DNA from: Sphagnum compactum
Taxonomy: Eukaryota; Bryophyta; Sphagnopsida; Sphagnales
Length of the DNA: 64,000 nucleotides
NCBI GenBank assembly: GCA_965153455.1
Contig: OZ234504.1
Location: 8,184,001 to 8,248,000, forward strand
Reading direction: 5' to 3'
Each line of letters begins with the position of its first letter. The first letter of the stretch is position 1. Below the pieces are notes generated by a model. That model saw nothing but the letters and a program-made list of their open reading frames with translations, did not search any database and was not told the origin of the DNA. Below are positions 1 to 13,400 of the stretch, piece by piece. The position numbers and the translations under genes were made by a program.

Positions 1-909
1 GTTGCATTGTTGAATGTAGACCTATTTGTTACCAAATTGCAAAACAAGGGGGAATTAGGCGATTGTCACATTTTCAAGGTTGTGCTTGAGTTTCCACATT
101 TTTGACAAAACTCTTGTTGTCAGTTTCAATGATAATTGTTTTGTTTATTCCTTCTTTTTCCTTTTCTTATTAATTGATACGACGTTGATTTTGACATGTC
201 TATAACCTTATTATTGAATCATCTTTCAATTCTATTTAAGTTGGCTTGAATTGTAGATATGGATGTTCAAGAGAACACAACATTTGAGTTTTTGAACTTT
301 CAATAGCCATTTGATTACTAAAATAACAAGTTTTTAATTATTCTAAAGCTAGGAGTTGATAGTTTTGAGGACGTTAATCTCTTGAAATAGACATTGAAGA
401 TTTGGTAATGGTACCAACCACATAGTTTGGTCACCACTACCTTTACCAAAACAACTTCACTAGATCTTCAAAAAGGATAACACAAATTTCGATAGGGTAC
501 TTAAACCTAATTTTATAACAGTGAGGAACTTTTTTTCATTATACTCCTTAGCCAATTTTAGCAGATTATTTTCTTAAACTTATTTTTCAATAATTCCTTT
601 GTGTCTTCCCTTATTCCGTAATGATTTTTCGCATACATGTAATTATTTTTTGATAGATTGTCTATGTGATGTTTTGATGTTTGTGCACAATTGGACTTTT
701 GAGGACTATCAATCTTTTGTTGTGAATTTCTATAAAATAAATAAAGATTCAAATTGATTAGAATCACAAGATCTATGAGTAATTCTCGCTGTGTATCAAA
801 ATATTTTGATAGAACCCAATCAAACTTGACAACTAAATAACTCATGTTTGGAGCTTGCGGACTACATGTTTTTATCCATTTGATTTTCTCTTGTATAATT
901 TTACCTATA
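1..909. other. AT-rich intergenic DNA
   Basis: AT-rich DNA with stop codons dense in all frames. I see no exon-like peptide, RNA gene or terminal repeat. The last five bases (CTATA, 905-909) are the left target-site duplication of the adjoining solo LTR. Confidence 0.6.
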
Positions 910-1850
910 TGTCGCAACCCTAGCCTTGGCTCGCGACCAAGGCAAGGGGGTCGCAAGTGTGCGGGCCTATAAGTAGACCCGGGAGTCATATCACATGCTC
1001 CCGGGAGTGCAAAGAGTGTGAGGGAGTGAACCCTCACACTTCCAAGTGAACTCCCATGTTGGGAGTTGGTGAGAATGGAGTCCCAAAAGGACTCCCAAAA
1101 CTTCAGAGAGCGTTTTGAGGGGTCAAAACTTAATGGCTTGTTGCGCTCTTTATATCAATGGAAAGGTCTTGAAGTGTAGATGTTTAAAATGGGCTCGCAT
1201 TGCTCATTTCGACATCTGAAACACGAGTTATGGCCAAAAGAAGGCCCGGGAGTCGAACTCCCGGGAGTCCGCCAGTTTTGACTCCCGACCACTAAAAGTT
1301 GGGAATCGACCCGAAATACTTGGCTGCAGAAAACGTGCGACATGCCGTTGGAAAGGTCTTGACAAGACCTACAACTTTGCTTCAGACGACAACTCAATCG
1401 GAGGTCTGCTCCGAAAGTTATGAGGCTTCAAAATCGCGGGAGTCCAAAGTTGCGCGATTTCGGGACTCCCACGCGGGAGTCCCGGGACAAAAAGGCCATT
1501 TGAATGCCACCCCCGCGACGAGTCACAAAGTATACTATAGGGAGTAAGGTGGTGGCTTACTCCCGAGCCCGGGGTGTGGTGTGTCAAAGTGAGTCCGAGT
1601 TCACCCGTGGCTGTCCCAACACCAAAAGGACCCAGAATGAGTTCTAACCACTTTGTGTGGTTTCATGCAGGCCCGTGTGAGTGAGTACAGCTTGTCAACT
1701 CTTCCTAGTCTTTCCCGGGACTTCTAGCACGCCCCTCTTACCCCCCCTCTAGTGCTGGAAGTCGGGATCGTGTTCCAAGTTCCAACTCCTTCCGCATTGC
1801 CATATACTTAGACCCTCAAGTGGGTCTACCCGGAACTTGGGAGCACGACA
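910..1850. mobile_element. Solo LTR (941 bp) with CTATA target-site duplication
   Basis: The block starts TGTCG and ends CGACA, the TG...CA inverted ends of an LTR. It is flanked on both sides by the same 5 bp, CTATA (905-909 and 1851-1855), as expected from LTR-retrotransposon integration. It is GC-rich compared with its AT-rich surroundings. It holds many copies of GGGAGTC/GACTCCC, several fused as CCCGGGAGT palindromes (about 978-1010, 1243-1270, 1461-1490). A TATA-like CTATAAGTA lies near 966-974. There is no internal coding region and no second LTR, so a full element probably recombined to a solo LTR. Open frames inside it (1155-1587, both strands) look like composition effects. The orientation and family are not determined. 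Confidence 0.8.
1714..1765. repeat. Stem-loop with pyrimidine loop inside the solo LTR
   Basis: The left arm (GACTTCTAGCAC, about 1719-1730) pairs with the right arm (GTGCTGGAAGTC, about 1752-1763) with one mismatch, around a loop of C and T residues. A related structure is present at 43813-43862. Confidence 0.6.
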
Positions 1851-4800
1851 CTATATTTGTAGCTTCAAAGTTATTCAACAACACAATTTTAAAAAAATTA
1901 CATTCAAGATTTTGACATTCCATTTGAACATTTTCAGAGTGATTTTGTGAATGGTACTTGATATTTATAAAATTATATTTGGAATTGCATGAATAGTTCA
2001 AATCAATTTGTCTTACAATTATTATAAGGTAGTTTGATATGTTGATTGCTTAAATATTTTCATCTCATGGAACATGGAACCTGTATTGCCAATATGTCTA
2101 CACGAATGTTGTACTTCATTTAATTGGCCTTCATAGTTCAAATTGCCTTTAAGTAAAGATTTCCAAAAAACAAAACCTCGTTAAATAACATCATTTCCAA
2201 ATATGTTTTTCCCAATGTTTGGCAATTATTAAAAATTTATATACACCTTTGATAATTTTATTTCTAAATATATATCCACTTAACTACTAAGGGCCAAAAA
2301 AAATTTAAACCATAATTGTAAGGAACCTTGAAAGGTGAAAGGTTGAAATAACTACATCACTCAAAAAACTAGTAACAAAGATTACTTGTGTGTTTTGTTG
2401 AACTCCTATTAAGGTTACTTTCACAAACAAGAGGTTCTTTGTTCTTTGCTTTTCTTATGTTTGGAAGAACACATAAAAAATCAATATGGGATTTTGTTGT
2501 GTTGATGCATTTTAAATGTATTTTTATTGAAATGACACATTTGATGACGAAACATTTGAAGAACAATTTAAACCTATGACATGGCAAGTTCTTTAAACTA
2601 AAGAACCAACAAATACACCCAATTATTTTTTGGTCAAGAAATAACTAGTTCAAAAAGGATTGGAAGGTTGGAAAACTTTTATAATGTGTACCAAATATGT
2701 TATTTTACTTAGTAAAAAATTTGAAATTTTTTGGTTCCTACAATTATACTTTTTTAAAGACTTGGAACCAAGGTTCTTTAATATTCAAATAACCACCCAA
2801 CACCAATTTTTCTTTGATAGTCATGTATCCAAACTACTCACATAACGTGTTCAAATTGTGAAGTGTTATTTGTTGCACATTATTGATGCCTTCATTGTTC
2901 ATTACTTTGAAAAAATTGTGAGATATTGATGTTGAAGCAATGTACATGCATGGATAAGTGAATCAAACACGTAGTTGCATTATTTAGCCCAATGAGGTTA
3001 TTGTTGGCTAGTATAATACTTTGCATTTTATCTTTGGTTTGTCTTTTCAAATGTGTTAATTGATGATGGCTTTGAATTTTTTTGACTACATTTTTAAAAA
3101 TATCATTGGCTACATTCCTTTACATTAGGTTTTATGGTGAAAGCTTGTGCAAACCAATTTCAACTAAATTTGTAAGTTTATTTTTTCTTGGGTGCAAACC
3201 ATTGTCAAGTAGATTGTTTCAATTATATGCTAATGAAGTTTTTTGTTGTCTGTTGTTTATGTGCATGTTTCACATTCTTATTAAAAAAGGTCACAATTTA
3301 TAAGCTTACAAGGTTACAAACTTCTATGGGTTCTACAATTTGACAAAACTTGTGAATGTGTAAAGGGAAAAAAATCCATGTAAGTTTTGTCATTTTTTGA
3401 ATTTGCAAATTTATATGTTGCATAACGTCTATTATGTTGAGCTTCATATGTTATTGGCTTGTGTTTCAATTGTTACTCATCATTATGTTGTTGTTGGGTT
3501 AGATGATGCAATAATAATGAAATTTTGTTTATGGAATTGTCATAGTGTGTATTGTTGACACAAAACAAGGTTGATGTGGAGTTATTTAAATAATTTGATG
3601 AGTTGGTTTTCAAAGTAGGCATAAAAAATGTTAGGTTAAGATATATTTGCCCATTTTAATGATGTTATGTTAATTGCATACAAATTAATATTGTAAATGT
3701 AATTGTTTGTGAGTTACATGTTTACATGGTTCTTGTAAAATTATTGTTTTTTCTTCTTGGTATTTGTATTTAAATTCTAAAACATGTTGCTTATGTAGAT
3801 TTGTACATGCAAATAAAAGTTTGGGGTTGGGCTGATTACATGTCTTTTTAATTTTATTTTTTAACAATTCTTGAGTAACTAGGTTGCATAAAATTTATCT
3901 TGCCATAAACCCTAAGCCTTAAACCTTATCCCTATCTTAAATTTGTTGCAAACCCTAAAATAAATTCGTATTTAGTGATCTATTGAATTTGGAACTTATA
4001 ATATGGTTTACTTTTGGTTTAAATAGGTTTCTTTTGTACTTGAACCCTAGATTTAAAACCTTAACCTTTAAATTTTAAAATAATAATAAAAATTACCTTT
4101 TATACCCTAACCTAGAGGTTAAGACCTAAAACCTAAACCATGAATTTTTTTTTGTATAACATTAGTTTAATTTGGTTTTGATTTTGGATCATTTATTATT
4201 ATAGTTATGTATAGTCTTTAATGTTCAAAACTAATGTTGTTTACTCTTGGGGTTTAAAAAAAAATTGTGATTATTATTTTTTTTAAATTGAACTTTTGTT
4301 GCATATTGGTCATTTTTAAAGATTTTTTGATGACTAGTTTTTTTATTACAAACATTTGTGAAGTTGTGTTTTTGATTTTATTTATCTTTTTTAAAAATTT
4401 ATGGTTTATGGTGGTGTGTTTGTTGTTTTTTATGGCATCAATTTTGTTTCGAACTATCATCAATTTTGAGGTCACAATTGTGTTTTGAATTTGTATTTGT
4501 ACATATTTTGGTTGTTTCATTTTATGTTATGTTAAAAATTGATGATAGATTTAGATATTTGGGGCATGAATTGAACTTGATCCAAGGTCTATTAATTGTT
4601 TTGATGTAATATTGTGTTTTCAATTTCTATTTGTATGCTGTGTTGGTATTTTTTTTGTTCATCCATGGTTAAGTTAATTGCCAACCCCCTTTAAGAATAG
4701 GGCAACATTAATGTATTTCTTAAATATTAATAATATCACAAAGGATATTGGGTGTATGTTTTGAGTTGAATTGATCCAAATCCTATGATGTGGTAGATAA

Positions 4801-7290
4801 TGGATCGATAAGTTTAATCATTGCAATTTCAATAATGCTTTTAATTTCATGCTGATGACGTTGATCATAAATTACATTTTTGTTACTATATTCTCCCCAT
4901 ATCTCAATGTTGGTTCATACATATAAATGTAAAATTGTGGTGTTACATTAAAAAAATAAGTTTGAGAAAATGGACTGAACCTCTTTGTTGTTGAGAGTTG
5001 GGGCAAACATTACTATAAAGCTTACAGATCAATTTGAATTTCCTTACAAATTGTTGTTATTCATTCCATTCAAGATTTGAGATTCAAACCTTGGAACAAT
5101 GGAATTGGTTGATATTTGAATTTATGAGTGCAAATTTGTCAAGAATTTTCATTTGATTGTAGTTAATGGTTTAGGCCCTAATAAGTGAAAACACATTAAT
5201 AAGAATCACAAAGTGTGTGGACACTACTAAAAAACTTTATGCCTCCATATTTGAAAAATCACCAAAGGAACATAATAAATTATATTATAAATTTATTTTT
5301 TGGAATAAATTCCATCACTTACAAAGTTTTGATGAAAATGTATGATATTTCAAAAGTCCTTTGGTTTGATTTTAAAACTCAAATCAATTGTGTGTACATG
5401 TGGTTTTTTGGGGCCAAAAGTCCATTCTCCTTAATAAATGTGCACTATAATCAATATGAAAATTTTGATGTTCATACATAAAAAAGAAAAAGGTCTCAAA
5501 ATTTATTTATAGCATGCAATCATAATTGGATCAAAGAAAAGTCTTTAAAAATGACCCAAACAATGGGCACAAATGATTCCTTTTTAATGTGTATACAAGT
5601 GTTGTTTTCTCTCCTAGTTTTAAATATAGTATTTTTAGCTTGTTGACATTTACAACATTGGTAGACCATCAATTCTCATGGTTAAAATCATCAAGAATAT
5701 TGTATTTGGTGAACATCAACTTGTGATTAATTTTGTGAATATTTTCGTAATCCTTGTTCGTGATCCTTCATCTTTTGAAAATTTGATTTAAGTACACAAG
5801 AAATAAATTAAAGGGTTAGATTTTATAGTTAATTTTGAGGTTTGCTAAATTTAATTTCTATTGTTTGATTTTTTTTGTTTTACATTCAATTTTTATCGCG
5901 TGGATTTTTTTGATGAATTGTGTTGGTGGAAGTTGTTGGCAAGTTAATTATTTCAATTAGTACTTCTTGTTTAAAAAAAGTATGTGCAAGGTATCATGTC
6001 TCTTTTATGGCAAATAGGAATGGTGGCTAACTAATGCAATCACAAGCATTCAATTTGAATTGAAACTTTGCTTTGGATTTCTTGCAAGATCAAGGAAGAT
6101 AGTGGTTATAAGTGCAAATGTGTGATTTGCAGCTCATGGATCAAGGCTTTATTCAAACATGATTTATTTAGCTTCAAGAAGATTGTGGAAAATTGTGGTT
6201 GTTTCAAAACAAAACCTAAAGTTAGATTTATCTTGAGTCCCACAATTGAAGTGGTTAGTTTTTTAAACTGGAAGAAAAATAATGAAATCTAAAAGTCCAT
6301 AAGGAGAAGTGCAATTAGTGTGCAATTTTAAGCTCCTAGGAACTATGTGTTCAAGTGCAACCTTCTAGGAGTTTTAATTTTACTTGTACATCACGCTAGG
6401 AATTTAACGATTGGAGAAAAAAGAATGTATTGAGATTCAATTTGTTGAAAATCGTTTTGGATAGCAGTTTGGATTTAATATTAATTTTGGGGATGATTTT
6501 CCTATGTAACATTCCAAATAAAATCACTTGGTGGACTTATAGTACTATGTATGTATATCATCTATTGGAAGATACAATCTTGAAGTTAAATTGAAACTTG
6601 AACTTGAGATCGGGAAACTTTGAATTGAACATTAACCATATTGTTCAATTTAAAAAAATTGTCATGAGCAATACGGTTAATGAACTTTTGGGAAAATTTC
6701 CCAAAAAATCACCACATTTTAAGGAAAATAATAATGAAATCATCAAGATTTTTGGAAGATTTGGACAAATTTCTTGTTTTTTAATTTTAAAAATCACCAT
6801 ATTTAGTTAATAGGTTCTAGTGGGTCACCAAAGATTCTTAAATTTCTACTTCTCCATTTTTTAATAGCCATATTTGGTTAAATCCTCTTGTGGTTAATTG
6901 TCCTTTTTGAAAGTAATAATTGTGGACATGTATTAAATAAATACTAAAATTTGAACATATGTATTAATAGTCAAATTTGTTAATATTGCAGGTTTGTTGT
7001 TGAAAAAATTTAATATTATTCTATGCAATATATTAATAAAAGTATTTTAACATAATTCAAAATTTTAAGAAGAAAATATGAAATATTTACATTTGTATAA
7101 TATAAATTATTTTGAATTAAACATATTAATATTGAAAATTGAAAATTCATATGAATAATTTATTTTTAATAATTTAGATTTTTAATTGAAGAATTAAATA
7201 ACATTTGAATGTAAACTATAATAAGATATTTAATACTAGAGATATTTTTAAAAATATATTAATAACAAAAGTAAAGTTGTGTAGTACAAG
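1851..7290. other. Long AT-rich intergenic DNA without recognisable genes
   Basis: About 5.4 kb of AT-rich DNA with poly-T/poly-A runs and AACCCTAA-like patches near 3900-4100. The open frames are short, low-complexity and rich in Phe, Asn, Ile and Lys. I recognise no domain. Most of it may be very old transposon debris. Confidence 0.5.
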
Positions 7291-7384
7291 AGGTTGTTGA
7301 ATATTTATAACACTCCATTCATGCTTCAAAATTCTGGATTGTTGAATATTTATAACGCTCCATTCATGCTTCAAAATTTTAAAA
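7290..7384. repeat. Two-copy tandem duplication (about 47 bp)
   Basis: The motif TTGTTGAATATTTATAAC followed by CTCCATTCATGCTTCAAAAT occurs twice in a row, starting near 7293 and 7339, with one substitution (ACTCC versus GCTCC). Confidence 0.7.
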
Positions 7385-7807
7385 ACATTAAATAATGGTA
7401 AAAGTTGGAAATGAAAACCCGTATGGAGCTTCAAACATAATATATGGAAACATTCATTTTGAACTTGTTAATATACATTATGGGGTTACTAAATCTCAAA
7501 ATAATTTTAATCATAATATTAAAAAAATTAAATCTAACAAGAAGAATGTGAGTGAAAAAAATTGCCTTTTGAAACAACCGTTTTTCAACCTAATGTTTAT
7601 TCTATTGAAAGGAGGACATTTATGATACCATTCATCAAATGGTTTAAAAAATTCAATCGAAAATAGTCATAATGGAAATGACTTTGTTGAAATTGATATG
7701 AAGGATGGATTATTATTAATGTTAATTGTAATCATCTTGAAAATAAAAAATTCTCAAATATTGTTTCATTTGTTTTGTGAACTAATGATGGGACATAAAT
7801 TGTTAAT

Positions 7808-8035
7808 ATGAGTATCATAAAACATAAAAATGATATTGAAAACATTGCTAAACATGTTTGTTATTGTTGTGATTCATTATGTTTTGCATACCAAATTTGT
7901 TTTACATCAAACTCATATATCAAAAGATTCCTTGATGTTTTACAAATTAAAAAGCTAACAAATCATGTATTAATGTGTAAAACTTGTCAAAAGAAAATTG
8001 ATTTTAATGAAATTTTTAGACTCAAAACCAAATAA
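7808..8035 (+). pseudogene. Possible relic of a Helitron-type protein (two CxxC pairs)
   Basis: A 75-codon open stretch encodes two CxxC pairs about 50 residues apart: a CYCC pair followed by DSLCF, and later MCKTC followed by QKKI. The spacing and flanking residues recall the small cysteine module near the N terminus of Helitron Rep/helicase proteins. That is family knowledge from memory. Open fragments in other frames lie just upstream (7395-7625), which would fit a decayed coding region. No Rep HxH or helicase motif is visible, so the assignment is weak. It could also be a chance ORF in AT-rich DNA. Confidence 0.22.
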
Positions 8036-8417
8036 CGATAATTTTAGCTCCCTATATTTTTAGGGTTCTATGTGAAATAAGATGATCATGAATTAAAAAG
8101 TAAAATAAAATAGATTACATTTGAATGAAAAACGTAAAGCCCCCCCTCTTGAAAGCATTAGGATTGTAAGTTATGTGCCTAGAATTCATTTGTATTCTTA
8201 ATGGCTATTAAACCCTTGACATGGAGCCTTACCTCCATGACCTCACCCCCGTCCCCCCCCCAATTGTCAGGGCTATGACGCTCAATTCGGGACCAACCAT
8301 TTTCCCCCTTATACTTTTTGTAATGTAAATATTACAAAATCTTTGAAAATCTGACACTATATATGAGATAGATTGAACCGCATTGAAATGTCTTTACTTA
8401 AGTCACTTCTCGTCATC

Positions 8418-8632
8418 TTCTTTGTGTAAGGTAATATGCGTTTGGAGCACACGGCGTTAACACCTTGTGCAGCACACGTTGTTATACCTTGTGGAGCACA
8501 CGACATTACACCTTGTGAATAGTGGGGGTGCATCTTCTTTGTGTAAGGTAATATGCCTTTGGTGGAGCAACACGGCGTCTAAAACCTTGTGGAGCACACC
8601 GCATCACACCTTGTGAACAGTGGGGGGTTGCG
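8418..8632. repeat. Nested repeat of CACCTTGTG / GGAGCACAC units
   Basis: Units of about 30 bp built on GGAGCACACG...ACACCTTGTG recur five or six times. A longer segment beginning TTCTTTGTGTAAGGTAATATG occurs twice (about 8418 and 8532), so the short units sit inside a larger duplication of about 115 bp. No coding potential is seen. Confidence 0.65.
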
Positions 8633-8845
8633 GAGAAGCGCATGAAGAAGAAGAAGAAGAAGGAGAGGAGAGAGTGAGTCCACTCGCGAGAGTCGCACAC
8701 ATATCATGATTGATTGTCATGTATGTTCATGACTTGGGTCATTTCTGTGTCATATATTATTATGAAGGTTCCTTTGTTCTTTCATACAAATTATTATTGG
8801 TTTCAGTGTTTCATGTTGTCAGGAGTGATTTTTGTAGCATTGTTT

Positions 8846-8849
<4 letters not shown>

Positions 8850-8884
<35 letters not shown>
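8850..8884. repeat. (CA)n then (TA)n microsatellite
   Basis: An uninterrupted run of CA dinucleotides passes directly into ATATAT. Confidence 0.9.
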
Positions 8885-8885
<1 letters not shown>

Positions 8886-9044
8886 GCCATTCTCTTGCCC
8901 CCATTTGTGTGTGTTGCTGACAAGTTCACTGCAATACATGTGCAGCCAGCTTCTGGTGGATTGATCAGAACAAAAGACTGCCATTTCCAATAGGTTAGAA
9001 ACTGAACTAGCCAGCACTTGCCTACCCAGCCATAGATTGTGTTT

Positions 9045-9098
9045 TTTAGGGTTTAGGGTTTAATATCAATATGGGTTTAGGGTTTAATATCAATATGG
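9045..9098. repeat. Telomere-like TTTAGGG duplication
   Basis: GGGTTTAGGGTTTAATATCA followed by ATAT is present twice in tandem. Each copy carries two TTTAGGG-type units. Confidence 0.75.
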
Positions 9099-10040
9099 GT
9101 TTTGGTGGTGTTAGACTCCTATCCTATCCTATCTTGCTTGAGGATCCCCATGGGCATGTTGGTATTATTTGCAAAAAAAATTCATTTGGGAAATGTCCCG
9201 TCCTTTTTTTTTTTTTTTTTTTTTTTGGGGTCACTTCAATTTGGTTCGCGTACTTACTATCTATCCCCCACCCACCCCAAAAGAAAAGAATGAATAAAAA
9301 AATCCTTGCCAACAATATCGGGGCACATCTTACAAGATTTCCTCTGAACATAAAAAGATCTCATGTATGTATGGGGGTTATTGAGATTTTCCCTCATGCA
9401 TCACAAGGGACATCACAATTTCTTTCAAACTTACAAACCGACCAAAATCAATGAGCAAACATAAGACTCGGACACCACCACGTTGTTTGTGATTGCATTC
9501 AAGTTCGTGCACATGTAAATGATCTATGTTGATTTTTTCTAGTGTAATTGGAGAGCACCTTACATAGTTGTATTTTTTTTCTTCCATGGTGTACGAGGCA
9601 TTTCGAAAATTGGGTTCCAATTTTTTCTAAACACCCCATAAATTTTTTTTCATTTTTTTCTCATGATACATACATACCTAATGTTTGTGTGTGTGTATCA
9701 CAAGGAAAAAACAAGAAAAAAGAAAAAAAAAAGAAAAAAAGAAAATAAAAATAAAAATAAGGCCCTTATTCCAATAAAGCCCGGATTAAAAAGCCTACAG
9801 CCTCTCAGGCTTTACCCCTTCCTATATACAAAGAACTCAAATCTAAACACGAACTCAACCCTAAATAAATAGATAAATAATAACCAATCGTTCATTCGAA
9901 CTTCGCAACGACTTTTCCTTTCTTGAAATCAAACTAAAACTTTTTCTTTAAAAAAAAAACCCTAAAAAAAAGAAGAAAAACCCTACATAAAACTTGCTTA
10001 CAACTTGCTACTACTAGTCTACCTAAGGATTTGTGTTGTG
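9099..10040. other. Intergenic, simple-sequence-rich
   Basis: Contains a long T run (about 9206-9226) and A/G-rich tracts (about 9706-9760). I find no gene, RNA or terminal repeat. Confidence 0.5.
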
Positions 10041-10445
10041 TTGGCCTTATTGGCCTACCAAGGAAAGGATATTGTGTTCAGATTCATTATAGAGTATAGT
10101 AGCTTAAGGGATTTTTATAGGCCCCTCGGTAATAAGTAATAATAGGTCTATTTTAATATGAGCATTTTTGAAAGATGATATTTTTTGGCTTGTGTTGAAA
10201 CTTGAGATCAGTTATAGAGTTATAATAATATCTTGAAAGATTTTGGTTTAGGGTTTAGGGTTTAGAGGATTTTTGAAAGATGATATTTTGTGGGTTGTGT
10301 TGAAACTTGAGATCAGTTATAGAGTTATAATAATAAATATCTTGAAAGATTTTGGTTTCTTTTAGAGGATTTTTGAAAGATGATATTATTTGGCTTGCGC
10401 TGAAACTTGAGATCAGTTATAGAGTTATATTATATCTTGAAAGTT
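10041..10445 (+). repeat. Dispersed repeat, copy A (related to 62356-62600)
   Basis: The segment starting GGCCTTATTGGCCTACCAAGG, followed by GATATTGTGTTCAGATTCAT, reappears at 62356 in the same orientation with a few differences. In this copy the downstream part (TTTTTGAAAGATGATATT ... AGATCAGTTATAGAGTTATA) is repeated three times with a period of about 103 bp (near 10165, 10270, 10371). Only one copy is present at 62.5 kb. It is probably a fragment of an unrecognised mobile element. Confidence 0.7.
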
Positions 10446-13400
10446 TTTGGTTTAGGGAGTATTTTTATTTTATATGATATATTTTATTTGAGTTTAGATT
10501 TCTATATAGAAAATATAGTATTTTATTTTATATGATATATAGCATTTTATTTTATATGATATATTTTATTTGAGTTTATTTCTAATTTAAAATATTTCTA
10601 AAATAAAATATATTTTCTAAAATAAAATAGAGGGAGAGAGAGAGAGAGAGAAAGAAAGAAAGAAAGACAAGGGGGGTGTAGTAGAGCCATGCAAATTGCA
10701 CAATTGTAGTAGAGCCAAAACCGAGGAATGAATGTATGTAGTATTTGGTGGCCGGCCGGATAACTTGCAATGCAAAGCAAAGAAAAGCAAAGCAAAAGGC
10801 ATGGACGGACGGACACTACTAGTCTCTTCATCAAACTCTCTTGGGGATTGAGTGAGCAAGTTTGGCTTACCCCACCATGCAAGATGGATGAATGGATGGA
10901 TGGATGGATGAATGATTTGTAAACAGAGGAAACCAAAAAAAAACACACTCTTTGTAAACAGTTGCCCCCCCCCCCAAATGTTGAAATTTATTTTTCCCCC
11001 CAATATGGCTAAAAACAAGTGTTTTTCTGGTTTTCTCATTGCCGAATTTGAACCAATTTTCTTTAAATATTTCTCTATTGAGTTCTAGCATGTAGCCAAA
11101 AAATTGAAGTATGCTTACATTTTTTAAAAACAATTTCATATCTTGTGTTTATAGCCAAATTTGGTTAAGCTGTCTTGTAGGCGATCATGTTACCTACATC
11201 ACCCCCAAAAGAAAAAACAACAAAGAAAATAAAGAAGAAAAAAACCAAAAAAGACCCAATATGTCCAAATTAAGCAACTTTTTAAAGCAAAAGGTGATAA
11301 CTTACCTACCTATTTTTACATAATTCAAAAAAAAAAAAATTCTTTCACAAAATGGCATGTTAAAAGTATAGTCCTCATCCATCAAGAAAATAAAATAAAA
11401 ATAAAAATATATAATTGCACTGATTGCCACCCACAATCTGAGATGTACACGAAAAAAAAAAATTTAGCAAATTTTTTCTAATTATTAAAATTATATATAT
11501 ATATATATATAATTAAAAGTATTAAAAGTATTAATTTTAGAATTTATTTTTAAAAAAAAAACACAAACCCTCTTCAACCCACAACAACCACTAAACACAC
11601 ACACTTGGACTCTTGTTGTTGTAGTAGTATGGGGATGGCTCGATGCCTTTAGTTAACTCGAGTTGGGCTTCATGGGTGGTCTTGGTTCGGCTCCAGTTGG
11701 GTCTCGGGGGGTGGGGTGGTGGTTTCCCTCGGTCTGAGCAACTTTGTACTTTGCCTTTGTTTTAACATCCTCCCTGGCCAGGCCGGTGGGGACTTCCGGT
11801 ATGGGATATATGCTTGAATCGAACAAAAAATTGTATCTATGCTCTGCAGATGTTCGGAAAAAAAACGGCAAAAATATTGCAAGGAAGCGAAACCAGGGGG
11901 ACCACCCGTACAACCCCATACTTCACCATACTGCATGAGTGAGAGCAATGTCAGATCCACTCCCCTATAGGGACGGACCGGACGAGACGGGACGGGATTT
12001 GGGGGGGGGGAGGGTGGGGTTGGGGCTGATGGGGATTATTATTTTTGGGCCTATGCAACACCGTATGGGGGGTCAATGTAGTCGGTCGGTTGTTTGATTT
12101 TCCTTTTCTTAACACAGACTCATGTTCACAAGTTGTAAAACCGACTGCATTTTTGTCATAGATATTACGTATTTTATATGTAATCCCCCTCCTGCCGCCG
12201 CATTCCGCTCCGCTCCGCTCCATCTCTTTTATATTTCTCATCACGAGACATAATTCCACACTCAAAAGCAACCCGTGACAAAGTTTCGTTGCTTATTATC
12301 GTGACAGCTTTATTACGCAATCGGGAAGTAAGCGAGCAAATTTGGTTTCGCCCGTATCATCATCAATCATCACCATTATTAATAATAATAATTTATCATT
12401 GCGATGTCCACTTTTCTCTGCAAATTGAGTAATTTTTAAAATAAAAATAAAAATAAAATAATTATTTAAATTAAAAAAAAAAAAAACCCTCCCCCCTAGG
12501 AACTGGCTTCTTTTATTCAAAGAAAATAATAAACAAACAAAACAAAACAAAACAAAATTTGCTCATTGGGTTTTAGGTTGGAGTTTTTGTGTCTATTCCA
12601 TTATAGAATTGTCCTATTAATAAATATAAATAATACAACATATCTATTATTATGTAATATAAATTATATACATAATATTATACACACACATATATATATA
12701 TATATTACTAGGGTTTAGGGTTTAGGGTATATACATAGAGAAAGAAAGAGAGAGGGAGTGTGTATAATGTAAGCTTTCCCTATGCTCCTTTTTCCCTCAT
12801 CCCTCTCCTTCTTCAACCTTGGAGAGGTGATTTTGGGGGGGGGTTTTCCGTGCCGGCCACTAGTTGTACTGAACTGCGTGGATCATTGAGTCGTTTCGTT
12901 TCTCAGGTAAGGCCCATAACTTGATGCACGTTGTTTGGCCAAATCTTCTGGAAATTTGCACTCGGGGATTGTACATATCTACAACTTGTACACAACAAAA
13001 ACAAAGGAAAATTAAATTATTTTTTAAAAATTTAAAAATGAAAAAAATATTTAAAAAATTTATATACCCAACCTCGGCCTCTCCCCGGGCCGTCGTCACC
13101 GTTGTCCTCCTCCTCCTCCCCCACACAAAACAACCCCCTCTAATGGACTTGCTTGCCAGGCCCACCTCAATTTGCATTAGCCCTATATACAAGAGGAGAG
13201 AGAGAGAGAGAGAAAGCTGATGCATTCATAAAGAAAACCAATGTCAAGTTTTTAAAATTAAAATTTATTCTTAAATAATTTAATTTGAATATTAATATAT
13301 ATATATTTAAATTTTTTATTAATTAATTCTAATTTCAATTTAAAAAATCCATTCACACCAACCCTAAATCCTTTGTTGATGTTGCTAGATCCCCCCCTCC

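Noticed and set aside
8418-8632. Regularly spaced repeats considered as a CRISPR-like array
   Set aside because: Units are nearly contiguous and imperfect without unique spacers, and the genome is eukaryotic.
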